DNA from: a virus
Length of the DNA stretch: 29,605 nt
IMG/VR virus record: IMGVR_UViG_3300010153_000062
Span: 1 to 29,605 of that record
Direction: 5' to 3' (one strand)
Shown: positions 25,001-29,605 of the stretch, piece after piece
Layout of the letters: every line of letters begins with the position of its first letter
How positions within the stretch are numbered: position 1 is the first letter of the stretch
Notes under the pieces: model-generated
The model's input: only the letters and a program-made list of their open reading frames with translations
What the model was told of the DNA's origin: nothing
Database searches by the model: none
Translations under genes and position numbers: made by a program

Positions 25001-25049
25001 AGAACATTACTTAAATCCTGAACGTATGTTCCCGGAATATTATTCTTAG
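18993..25049 (+). CDS. Giant baseplate hub-like protein with C-terminal M23 (LytM-type) peptidase
   Basis: At 2018 residues this is the longest gene in the window. Residues about 130-235 are a beta-rich domain. A long central part (300-1700) has Gly-rich linkers (about 1024-1030). Residues about 1715-1785 (an AKVTCIGNVTIQP strand, then FNGPYLIINVEHNI and a closing FEGVRVPIP) have the form of hub proteins such as gp27/gpD, where an OB-like domain supports the spike. The C-terminal domain from about 1860 is a zinc peptidase of family M23: H1867 and D1871 in HLGVD, and the HxH pair H1986/H1988 in GPHLHLEV, with the conserved GNSGMSRGPH approach. M23 enzymes cut peptide crosslinks in peptidoglycan, so it probably opens the cell wall when the tail contracts. 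Fusing hub and lytic domain parallels T4, where a lysozyme domain sits in gp5. No catalytic residue is missing. Confidence 0.85.
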   Translation: MADKLNSGNIYTNAVGNNLVVVDPNKVVLNGEIKDRLVDHEDMVMYANLTAIIYPRSKVISGSQNQGDRIIVDIFDGELNFLKPKNSDFLNSDWTQAFTNPDVNKKVKTVDSEGTTIGVTTENTLDFQGFGITSINVKLNASYIPQVSINFTDVRGKTLFEQARGNTPYTAFFHLPYPTFYLTLKGYYGKAVKYQLTMEKFSSRFDPASGDYLVTCNFVGNHVALLRDINMHQVLTAPYMYPTSCDASGCVTETRGKQVLKEVYATYRQQGLIDESFSKDSEITLVDLIEKLKLLDNNLGKLFGESSLQMTTDRLEYDSLLKDLNKSIKEKDGWKDRYLNNNKVVTVQVVVPDTTTTGKTINVSAYPLKGIDVIPETEDPIVYKEKIITEAKDKLQGIIDTFTDEANENLTFGKGGEYMVDTKLLHQTDLFEAQKVSGINVKVVDDSGLDTELEPWIIMDGASLVYGELFKKHKTEFEKSATKMSTKVGKTLNSRLEAEIGFKPTIRNVFAIIMAGADTFLRLMDIVHTNAMEMKSNAKRLDISKDSKSNDIVYPWPQYFVVEEEDECTTSSVLKYPGAKDVIDSTGADDIKVWPEVHFVEEYTKTSVYKSSDFNLQTPNNAYVKEFIPINIYDWNVTKEPYSDTYFVSLMWEILLRGQKTVRYGSIDTRFAGSGYNLNAHIFELAGYDGKNLYDKVSKSYSLNQFFKDVKSSDDLINFLKTNDPERTNLYLESNTVTPQTNTKSYDFSYTEIVYSVNPAGFEENIKYVKDISKTFDAFFDLAPTYWGGAGGWIKANYANGENSRVGDFYEIGKSLEYDLGGTFNLRDKDDIRYQIYKNFCFSFEIDTLARFNNTPKKLSSQPEEFYKELNTSTNPLGVTEGEIVRDDTTTFSTSLPVPGSPAPVAEENYSLYTSMLNTPYFINAIVGGVAMDALGMPGPYISASYLFLNSLPLPTFREKVLLKGDSEGTTEFGSYISQIFNQIPAIHDVPVSLLLRLGSIWHRYKEQVNGMGDILGGDFNNLGGGGGVGPFYDPVGGNINQSFTYTDSSGGGTLNYNGSTTNFGVYQEVIGAIHYIASGEFTTPTTNLNNAIGVGAPLTISQNPNITTNNTDFKFFDVHLDSANITNPLLGAKGTGRDYFIVYPSSGALIDTDINSYSTPNVAWLNNGGCRMLWGMSNYGYFQHSPNYRAQEHRYFKKIDNTQDQQIAWQLRPFDVQDYSTIEELRGVFNSEQLDFFESLFLKFASPNGDADLGGSMKQIIKDITVIEKKWLDPTQAVTRIEGVLAKAQLKKFGKVMTKFLNKRISYVHKTTTNVGEVINNSTLIQKLKDIESGNNEYEFGNLTPGSIPPLAGSQEDIDIKLHVGQYYSQDSTQFTILVPNVATNPILNFFATIRNNGIEFNSENIKGFAPFIRLYAAHCANSGLIPASTYLTQFMSELDGLSTKENEYINQLVKVSNGNINDEENTPDQDMADSRTSIEGDDLKLDLYNQFKTLNDRWISGLDLQTQTLFQRFLFFDRANKDIGDSAIINIWDIIKLDTPFDSGNEKTLTQSISSYISTILANNFFNYIPLPSYINFYSVGGDNTQKQGNAMFGTFKTVDYLESSPVFLCQYVGKPSSQLNNKAPNNGYANDGFALNLVSNNPLAGPDCGNKKLSNKVMGFTVDFGIPNQNMFESITLDQEQFQNTSESYKILQQMADSGGGGATSMASSSLYNVYASRSYTAKVTCIGNVTIQPTQYFQLRYLPMFNGPYLIINVEHNITPNNIETSFEGVRVPIPKLPNITDLVQRVEEKLYAAAETRLQDKIKNVFYDDNDATPKQLKLTPEDNGYLDLDNTPWVEDNVELLLPIMPELINPQQITDSKTRHLGVDLTPIPSQTTEVSSEEGILIRPVMVGTVIDRLDGCKPQQKDNKCARYGNYVITQKTILEFPGEGETAYYKVKYANLREGEVLDMGQEVSKISDSDIAFGNVIIGKLGNSGMSRGPHLHLEVIRGVVNGSGKVVEHYLNPERMFPEYYS

Positions 25050-25051
25050 TG

Positions 25052-25086
25052 TTGACTATTATTGATTTACTAGATATTTATATAAT
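25052..25086 (+). promoter_or_regulatory. Promoter region of the 25105 gene (TTGACT plus TATTTATATAAT)
   Basis: TTGACT (25052-25057) is exactly 17 bp before TATTTA (25075-25080), which continues into TATAAT. The region thus combines a host-like -35 with the phage TATTTATA element (25075-25082). The core ends 22 nt before the ATG at 25105. Confidence 0.45.
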
Positions 25087-25104
25087 GAGAAAAACCACAA
25101 TAAT

Positions 25105-25347
25105 ATGATTAGAGATATGAAACTTTTAGAAAAATTAGGAAATTTTATTTGTAAAAAGACAGATAACATAGTTGAGAACGGACAAAATGAAAACGGTAAA
25201 GAGGTTTGTGATTTAGATACTGGGATATGTTATACTATTAGGTCTAGAGACGGTTTAATAGAAAGAGTAGACAATAGTATTAGAGTAAATAGACGAGTTA
25301 ATGTAGAATCACCTTCAGGCCAAGTAAAACAACTATTAAATGGCTAA
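25105..25347 (+). CDS. Hypothetical small protein
   Basis: The 80-residue protein is not recognised. It is polar and mixed, with three cysteines: C16 in NFICKK and the pair in EVCDLDTGICYTIR (about 34-43), spaced like a small disulfide or metal-binding hairpin, followed by RSRDGLIERVD. There is no membrane segment. It is the first gene after the giant hub-like gene and has its own promoter-like region. Its last 8 bases (ATGGCTAA) overlap the start of the next gene, so the two are translationally coupled and probably work together. The coding call rests on this overlap, the upstream promoter elements and an absence of competing frames. Confidence 0.65.
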   Translation: MIRDMKLLEKLGNFICKKTDNIVENGQNENGKEVCDLDTGICYTIRSRDGLIERVDNSIRVNRRVNVESPSGQVKQLLNG

Positions 25348-26059
25348 AATGGATAAAAAAATATTAGAAGAATTAATTAGGTTTAATAATTTAAATCACA
25401 ATGCCGATAACCTAAATGAAAGTATAGCTAATTTAGGTATGGGGAGTCATATAGAAAGGTTAGCCAAAAAATTCAACATAGACATGACAGAACAAGAAGA
25501 TGTTGAAGGTGGTGAAGAAGATTTAGAAATACCTACAGACCCAGAAGCTGCAATGGATGAACTTCCAGTAGAGGATGAAGAGGGTGCTGTTGAAGATGAA
25601 GAGATAGCTATTGAAGATGAGGAACTGGGTGATTTGGATATGGAAGAACCAGAAAGTGATACAACAGAACTGGATGTTACTGACCTAGTTAAAAAAGATG
25701 AAGAGATAAGTGATGAACTAACGTCACAAAAAGATATTTTATCTAAGAACACACAAGGACTAACAGACTTAATGTCTAAACTAACTGATTTAGAAAAACA
25801 CCTAAGTTCTATGGATGATATGGTAAATAAAATTTCAGATTTAGAAGTTAAAATAGAAAAGTATAGACCAAAAACTCCACAAGAAAAAATGGACTTAAGA
25901 AAATACGATAGTGGACCATTTAATAATACTTTAACTGATTTTTTTGTTGATAAGGAAGAAATTTTTGACAAAACAGGTAAAAAAGAATATATTTTAACAC
26001 CAGAAGATGTTGAAGACTATAATGAGTCTGAAATCAAAAAAAGCTTCGACGAAGAATAA
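25340..26059 (+). CDS. Hypothetical highly acidic coiled-coil protein
   Basis: The 239-residue protein has no recognisable family. The N-terminal 50 residues are helical (ILEELIRFNNL and HIERLAKKFN). Residues about 52-115 are dominated by Asp/Glu with near-repeats of the unit [V/I]EDEE. Residues 118-175 have a heptad-like leucine pattern of a coiled coil (LMSKLTDLEKHLSSMDDMV), and the C-terminus is again acidic. There is no cysteine. Composition is that of scaffold or internal head proteins such as T4 gp22, but it lies between baseplate and replication genes, so this is only a possibility. Its ATG overlaps the stop of the 25105 gene. No terminator is visible after it; the gp32 promoter lies 22 nt downstream. 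Confidence 0.72.
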   Translation: MAKMDKKILEELIRFNNLNHNADNLNESIANLGMGSHIERLAKKFNIDMTEQEDVEGGEEDLEIPTDPEAAMDELPVEDEEGAVEDEEIAIEDEELGDLDMEEPESDTTELDVTDLVKKDEEISDELTSQKDILSKNTQGLTDLMSKLTDLEKHLSSMDDMVNKISDLEVKIEKYRPKTPQEKMDLRKYDSGPFNNTLTDFFVDKEEIFDKTGKKEYILTPEDVEDYNESEIKKSFDEE

Positions 26060-26080
26060 AAAATCCTTTTACTATATTGT

Positions 26081-26109
26081 TTGACTATTAATTAATATGT
26101 TTGTATATT
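26081..26109 (+). promoter_or_regulatory. Sigma70-like promoter of the gp32-like gene
   Basis: TTGACT (26081-26086) and TATATT (26104-26109) are separated by 17 bp, giving a leader of about 36 nt to the ATG at 26153. Perfect TATTTATA is absent (TATTTAAC at 26106-26113), as expected if the replication genes are expressed earlier than the tail genes. Confidence 0.5.
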
Positions 26110-26152
26110 TAACAAAGAAGATATATAATTAACATATTAAAATAGAAAATTT

Positions 26153-27019
26153 ATGAGTAGCTTAGACGCTGTACTGGCACAGTACGAAAAAAACAAACAA
26201 CCATCAGGTTCATCAAAACCTATGATGTCACAAGAAGATAGACTTAAACAATACCTTTCTATCGCGTTACCTAAAGGAACAAAATCAGGAGAGAAAAAAA
26301 TAAGAATCATACCAACACAAGACGGTACCTCACCATTTAAAGAAGTTTACTTCCATAATATTCAAGTACAAGGGAGATGGACTAAATTATATGACCCAGG
26401 TAAAAACGATGAAGGAAAACCATCTGGTGAAAGAAGTCCGTTAAATGAAGTTGAAGAAGCTTTAAGACTTGCCGGAGATGCACAATCAAAAGAATTAGCT
26501 CGTTCGTATCGTTCACAAAAATTTTACATTGTAAAAGTTATTGATAGAGATAATGAAGAAGATGGTGTTAAATTTTGGAGGTTTAAACATAATTGGAGAG
26601 GAGACGGACCAATAGATAAGATAATTCCAATTTGGCAAAAGAAAGGTGATGTTACCGACATTAATGAAGGTAGAGATTTAATACTTATGTTGCAAGCTGT
26701 ACCATTACCTGGTGGAAGAGGTGAGTATACAACAGTGTCTACAGTTATGTATGAAGACCCAGGAAAACTTTCTAATGACGAACAAAAATCTAAAGAATGG
26801 TTTGAGGATGAAAGAACTTGGAAAGATGTTTATTCACAAAAACCTGTAGAGTATTTAGAAGCTATAGCTAAAGGATTAGACCCAGTATGGGATTCAGAAC
26901 TTAAAAAATATGTTTATGATGACCCTAATGCGGTACAAAATACTACCGACACAACAGTTTTAGGCGGTAGTAAAGACCCACAAGCAAACGCACCACAAGA
27001 CGAAGACTTACCATTTTAA
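26153..27019 (+). CDS. gp32: Single-stranded DNA-binding protein, gp32-like, lacking the zinc site
   Basis: The protein has 288 residues against 301 in T4. The core agrees with gp32: KKIRIIPTQDGTSPFKEVYF (a strand like VIRFLPSKNDEQAPF), then a GRWTKLYDP turn, RSQKFYIVKVIDRDNEEDGV, then KFWRFKHNW, and the PLPGGRGEYTTVS strand. It would coat replicating and recombining DNA and load UvsX, whose gene follows 9 nt later. The zinc ligands of T4 gp32 (His64, Cys77, Cys87, Cys90) have no equivalents; the protein has no cysteine, and the region reads GERSPLNEV where T4 has SCPVCQ. The C-terminal tail ends in DEDLPF, like the DDDIPF tip by which bacterial SSB recruits partner proteins, whereas T4 gp32 ends differently. 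A basic N-terminal segment follows SSLDAVLAQYEKNKQ. Confidence 0.85.
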   Translation: MSSLDAVLAQYEKNKQPSGSSKPMMSQEDRLKQYLSIALPKGTKSGEKKIRIIPTQDGTSPFKEVYFHNIQVQGRWTKLYDPGKNDEGKPSGERSPLNEVEEALRLAGDAQSKELARSYRSQKFYIVKVIDRDNEEDGVKFWRFKHNWRGDGPIDKIIPIWQKKGDVTDINEGRDLILMLQAVPLPGGRGEYTTVSTVMYEDPGKLSNDEQKSKEWFEDERTWKDVYSQKPVEYLEAIAKGLDPVWDSELKKYVYDDPNAVQNTTDTTVLGGSKDPQANAPQDEDLPF

Positions 27020-27028
27020 TTAGATACT

Positions 27029-28033
27029 ATGGCATTAAAAAAAAGAACATTTTCAGACTTAAAAAACAAATTTTCAAAGAAAGCTAACTTTAAACCAGAA
27101 AGATTTTTTGATTTAGGGAAAGCTTTCCTTGATGCCACTGGTTTACCAGGTCCAGCTATGGGTCATTTACAGATGTTTTTAGGTCACTCTGATACTGGAA
27201 AAACTACAGCTTTAATAAAAGCTGCTGTTGACGCACAAAATAAAGGTATTTTACCTGTATTAATTATTACTGAACAAAAATGGGGTTTTGAACATGCCAA
27301 ACTTTTAGGTTTTGATTGTGAGGAAGTTGTTGATAAAACTACAGGTGAAATAGACTGGGATGGATTTTTCCTATTCAATAACGACTTTCAATACATTGAA
27401 GAAATTACTGACTATATTAACACATTACTTGATGCACAAGATAAGGGTGAATTAGAGTACGACTTATTATTTTTATGGGACTCAGTTGGTTCGGTACCTT
27501 GTAAAATGACTTTTGACGGTAAAGGTGGTAAAATGCACAATGCAGCTACATTAGCTGATAAGATAGGTATGGGTCTAAATCAAAGAATTGGTAAATCAAG
27601 AAGACAGGACTCAAAATACACAAATACACTAGTAGTAGTAAACCAACCGTGGGTTGAATTACCAGATAACCCATTCGGACAACCTAAAATTAAAGCAAAA
27701 GGGGGTGAATCTTTATGGTTAAATTCTACATTAGTATTTAGATTTGGTAATCAAAAAAATGGTGGTACAACAAATATTACAGCAGTTAAAGAAAAACGAA
27801 AAGTAAAATTTGCTACTAGAACAAAAATAACCATTATGAAAAACCATGTTAATGGTTTGGGATATGAGGATGGAAAAATACTTATAACCCCACATGGATT
27901 TATAGCTGGTAGAGAAGCTAGCGAAGAAAAAAAATCAATAGAAAAATATAAACAAGAAAATGCTACCTTTTGGTCTGAACAATTAGGCGTGGGTGGTGAT
28001 TTCGACTTAAAAATAGAAAAAGAAAATGACTAA
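27029..28033 (+). CDS. uvsX: UvsX/RecA-like recombinase
   Basis: The protein has 334 residues, with Walker A GHSDTGKT (52-59), a catalytic-type glutamate E82 in ITEQKW, and Walker B LLFLWDSVG (146-154). Further RecA-core features follow: NQRIGKSRRQ, the strand NTLVVVNQPW and the KAKGGESLWLNS segment. The arrangement is that of the T4 UvsX branch of RecA, which forms filaments on ssDNA and drives strand exchange and recombination-dependent replication with gp32. Genes for the ssDNA-binding protein before it and a 5'-3' exonuclease two genes later form a coherent unit. The last 8 bases (ATGACTAA) overlap the start of the FKBP gene. The C-terminus is Lys/Glu-rich and acidic, as in RecA proteins. 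The motifs are complete. Confidence 0.92.
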   Translation: MALKKRTFSDLKNKFSKKANFKPERFFDLGKAFLDATGLPGPAMGHLQMFLGHSDTGKTTALIKAAVDAQNKGILPVLIITEQKWGFEHAKLLGFDCEEVVDKTTGEIDWDGFFLFNNDFQYIEEITDYINTLLDAQDKGELEYDLLFLWDSVGSVPCKMTFDGKGGKMHNAATLADKIGMGLNQRIGKSRRQDSKYTNTLVVVNQPWVELPDNPFGQPKIKAKGGESLWLNSTLVFRFGNQKNGGTTNITAVKEKRKVKFATRTKITIMKNHVNGLGYEDGKILITPHGFIAGREASEEKKSIEKYKQENATFWSEQLGVGGDFDLKIEKEND

Positions 28034-28460
28034 ATTAAAAACAGGAGACAAAGTTAAAGTACACTACACAGGAACACTAAAAGAAGGACAAGTATTTGAT
28101 AGTTCAAGAGATAGAAACCAACCACTAGAATTTGCTATAGATGACGGTAAATTACTTAAAGGCTTTAATGACGCTGTTAAGGATTTGGAAGTTGGTGGAA
28201 CAAAGACTATTTCATTGGCATCTGAAGAAGCTTACGGTAAATACATCGATGAAGCTGTTATTACAGTACCTAAATCAGAATTTCCAAAAGAAATGGTTTA
28301 CGAACTAAATGGTTTTGTTCAAGGACAAGACAGTCAAGGTAGACCAGTACAAGGACAAGTGGTTAAAATAGAGGAGGAAAGTGTTAATCTAGATATGAAT
28401 CACCCCTTAGCTGGAGAGGATTTAAAATTTGAAATTGAGTTGGTAGAAATTGTAAAGTAA
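28026..28460 (+). CDS. FKBP-type peptidyl-prolyl isomerase, SlyD-like
   Basis: The 144-residue protein starts KLKTGDKVKVHYTGTLKEGQ, the FKBP opening strand pair, followed by VFDSS and the LLKGFNDAVKDLEVGGTKTI core. An inserted chaperone (IF) domain spans about residues 68-120 between SEEAYGKY and NHPLAGEDLKFEIELVEI, the ending characteristic of SlyD-type enzymes. Such proteins catalyse cis-trans isomerisation of proline bonds and act as folding helpers. The His-rich metal-binding tail of E. coli SlyD is missing. Its ATG overlaps the uvsX stop by 8 bases, so it is made with the recombination proteins. Whether it helps fold phage proteins or acts on a host target cannot be read from sequence. 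Prolyl isomerases are uncommon cargo in phage genomes. Confidence 0.93.
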   Translation: MTKLKTGDKVKVHYTGTLKEGQVFDSSRDRNQPLEFAIDDGKLLKGFNDAVKDLEVGGTKTISLASEEAYGKYIDEAVITVPKSEFPKEMVYELNGFVQGQDSQGRPVQGQVVKIEEESVNLDMNHPLAGEDLKFEIELVEIVK

Positions 28461-28490
28461 AAAAATTGTTTAACCTTTTATAAATGTGTT

Positions 28491-29513
28491 TTGATAAGAA
28501 CCTTATTAGTTGACGGAAACTCTCTATTAAATACTGGTTTTCATGGTATTAAAAATATGTACCATGGAGATAACCACATAGGTGGATTATATCATTTTTT
28601 AAATGCTTTAAGAAAACATTTAGACCACTATCTTATAACTAAAGTGGTGGTATTTTGGGACGGTAAAGACAACATACACCCAAGAACAAAAATATATCCA
28701 GAATATAAACTTAATAGAAGAAAGAAAGAAAAAGATAAAGACACCCTACAATCTTATGCACGACAAAAAATAAGAGTTCAACAATACCTAGAAGAACTAT
28801 ATGTTAGACAGGCTTCATTTGATTTATGTGAAGCTGATGACTGTATCGGTTATTATTGTAAAAATTCGGAAGAAGAAATTATAGTTCTAACTTCAGATAG
28901 GGACCTATTACAACTAATCTCACCCAACGTATCTACCCATATTATATCATTAAACAAAATATTTAAAAATGGTGATAAAGTACCATTAAATGGGGTGTAT
29001 ATACCATCTAGTAATGTTAGGTTGGTTAAAACGATATGTGGTGATTCTTCAGATAATATACATGGCATAAAAATGGTTGGTGTAAAATCTTTAATAAAAA
29101 TAGTTCCTGAAATTTTGGAAAAAAAACTAACTTTGGAGGAAGTGATTGCTCATATAACAACAAAAGAAAAAACAACTAAAAAGGAAAAAAACATACTAGA
29201 AGGTTTAACTCAGAAAGAGATAAAACCTTTAACACCAGAAACACATAAAAAAAATATTCTAAAAACTAACTATAAGATAATTGGTGTTGGTGAAGAATTT
29301 TTAACTAATGAAGCCTTATCTGGTATAGAAGGACTATTAAAAGAGGCTATAGACCCAGAAGGAAGACATTGGAAGAACGCTCTAGACTTGATGATGTCGG
29401 ATGGAATTCTTAATATTTTACCTAAGTACGATGATTCTTGGGTTGATTTTGTAAAACCATTTTTACGATTATCTAGAATAGAAAAAGACTTTTATAAACA
29501 AAATAAAAAATAA
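28491..29513 (+). CDS. rnh: 5'-3' exonuclease / T4 RNase H-like (FEN/PIN family)
   Basis: The protein has 340 residues against 305 for T4 RNase H. Acidic metal-binding residues are all present: D8 (LLVDGNSLL), D57 (VVFWDG), E114/D116/D117 (CEADDCIGYY), D136/D138 (LTSDRDLLQL), D185 and D188 (GDSSDNIHGI). The last motif leads into the helix-hairpin-helix DNA-binding element. A basic arch segment, KLNRRKKEKDKD (73-84), lies where the flap threads. T4 RNase H removes RNA primers and flaps on the lagging strand and depends on gp32, encoded nearby. The start is TTG at 28491: there is no ATG or GTG in this frame between the upstream stop at 28458 and the conserved LLVDGN strand. The ATG at 28484 is out of frame. 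Confidence 0.88.
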   Translation: MIRTLLVDGNSLLNTGFHGIKNMYHGDNHIGGLYHFLNALRKHLDHYLITKVVVFWDGKDNIHPRTKIYPEYKLNRRKKEKDKDTLQSYARQKIRVQQYLEELYVRQASFDLCEADDCIGYYCKNSEEEIIVLTSDRDLLQLISPNVSTHIISLNKIFKNGDKVPLNGVYIPSSNVRLVKTICGDSSDNIHGIKMVGVKSLIKIVPEILEKKLTLEEVIAHITTKEKTTKKEKNILEGLTQKEIKPLTPETHKKNILKTNYKIIGVGEEFLTNEALSGIEGLLKEAIDPEGRHWKNALDLMMSDGILNILPKYDDSWVDFVKPFLRLSRIEKDFYKQNKK

Positions 29514-29518
29514 AAAAG

Positions 29519-29605
29519 ATGAAAAAAAGAAATTACGGTGAAGTACAAAAATGTGAATTTTTATTAAAATTAGGTGACAACATAGTTTGTCAACGATATT
29601 TTACA
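29519..29605 (+). CDS. N-terminal fragment of an unidentified gene (cut by the window end)
   Basis: An open frame begins ATG at 29519, 5 nt after the exonuclease stop, and continues to the window end (29 residues, starting MKKRNYGEVQKCEFLLKLGD). A basic start followed by a Cys-containing amphipathic stretch is all that can be seen. The tight spacing suggests it belongs to the replication operon. The protein is not identified. Confidence 0.6.
   Translation, partial: MKKRNYGEVQKCEFLLKLGDNIVCQRYFT

Noticed and set aside
25447-25971. Minus-strand open frame of 174 codons rich in serine
   Set aside because: It is the complement of the Asp/Glu-rich codons of the 25340 gene (GAA/GAT read as TTC/ATC/TCA), which produces long serine-rich shadows. 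There is no promoter or plausible product.
1-29605. Search for tRNA genes, CRISPR arrays, insertion sequences, integrase or attachment sites
   Set aside because: No cloverleaf, regularly spaced repeat, transposase-like protein or integrase was seen by eye; short hairpins found are better explained as terminators or operators.

Overview
The window is most likely part of the genome of a tailed, contractile (T4-like, myovirus-type) phage. It is A+T-rich, densely coded and has little intergenic space. The evidence is a recognisable T4-type set: neck and tail-completion proteins, a contractile tail sheath, a tail tube protein the same size as T4 gp19, tail assembly chaperones, a tape measure protein, baseplate and hub proteins, and then a replication/recombination block (gp32-like ssDNA-binding protein, UvsX/RecA-like recombinase, T4 RNase H-like 5'-3' exonuclease). 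Most genes have A-rich leaders without a clear Shine-Dalgarno sequence (for example AAAATAATAACAATG before the sheath gene). That is typical of Bacteroidota, so a flavobacterial-type, probably aquatic, host is my best guess; this is inference. I saw no rRNA, tRNA, CRISPR array, insertion sequence or integrase.

Layout. On the minus strand, 1-913 is the N-terminal part of a gp13-like neck protein, 1000-1617 a charged coiled-coil protein, and 1658-3391 a SNF2-type helicase. The plus strand then carries a probable gp14-like neck protein and a gp15-like tail terminator (3456-5017). A small antisense ribbon-helix-helix regulator gene (5018-5188) separates these from the sheath gene (5348-8773, 1141 residues and so much enlarged). 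After it come an acidic coiled-coil protein with a calcium-loop-like motif (8838-9539), a convergent two-helix membrane protein (9571-9822, minus) and a HAD-fold protein (9966-10826). The tail cassette follows: tube (10917-11405), gp26-like chaperone with an out-of-frame partner that may be made by frameshifting (11581-12511), tape measure (12536-14707), tube-cap/baseplate protein (14719-17592), an unknown virion-type protein (17595-18683), a gp53/LysM-like wedge protein (18686-19003), and a 2018-residue hub-like protein ending in an M23 peptidase (18993-25049). Two small unknown genes (25105-26059) lead into gp32, uvsX, an FKBP/SlyD-type prolyl isomerase, the exonuclease and the start of another gene (26153-29605).

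Regulation. Almost every transcription unit is preceded by TATTTATA, often extended to TATTTATAATAAA, commonly 12-17 nt before the start codon on both strands. I propose it as the phage's late promoter -10 element; it is the reverse complement of the T4 late box TATAAATA. A second class, TTGACT plus a -10-like hexamer at 16-17 bp, precedes the gp26-like gene, the 25105 gene and gp32. Two rho-independent terminators share the stem AAAGGTCC/GGACCTTT, and a third (AAAAGTCTC stem) follows the tube gene. Inverted repeats sit in three control regions (5252-5267, 9838-9943, 11499-11510). Within operons, genes are joined by exact 2-nt gaps (stop-NT-ATG) or short overlaps, which suggests translational coupling without Shine-Dalgarno sites.

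No intergenic stretch exceeds 300 bases. The longest, 11406-11580, holds a terminator, a promoter and a palindrome.
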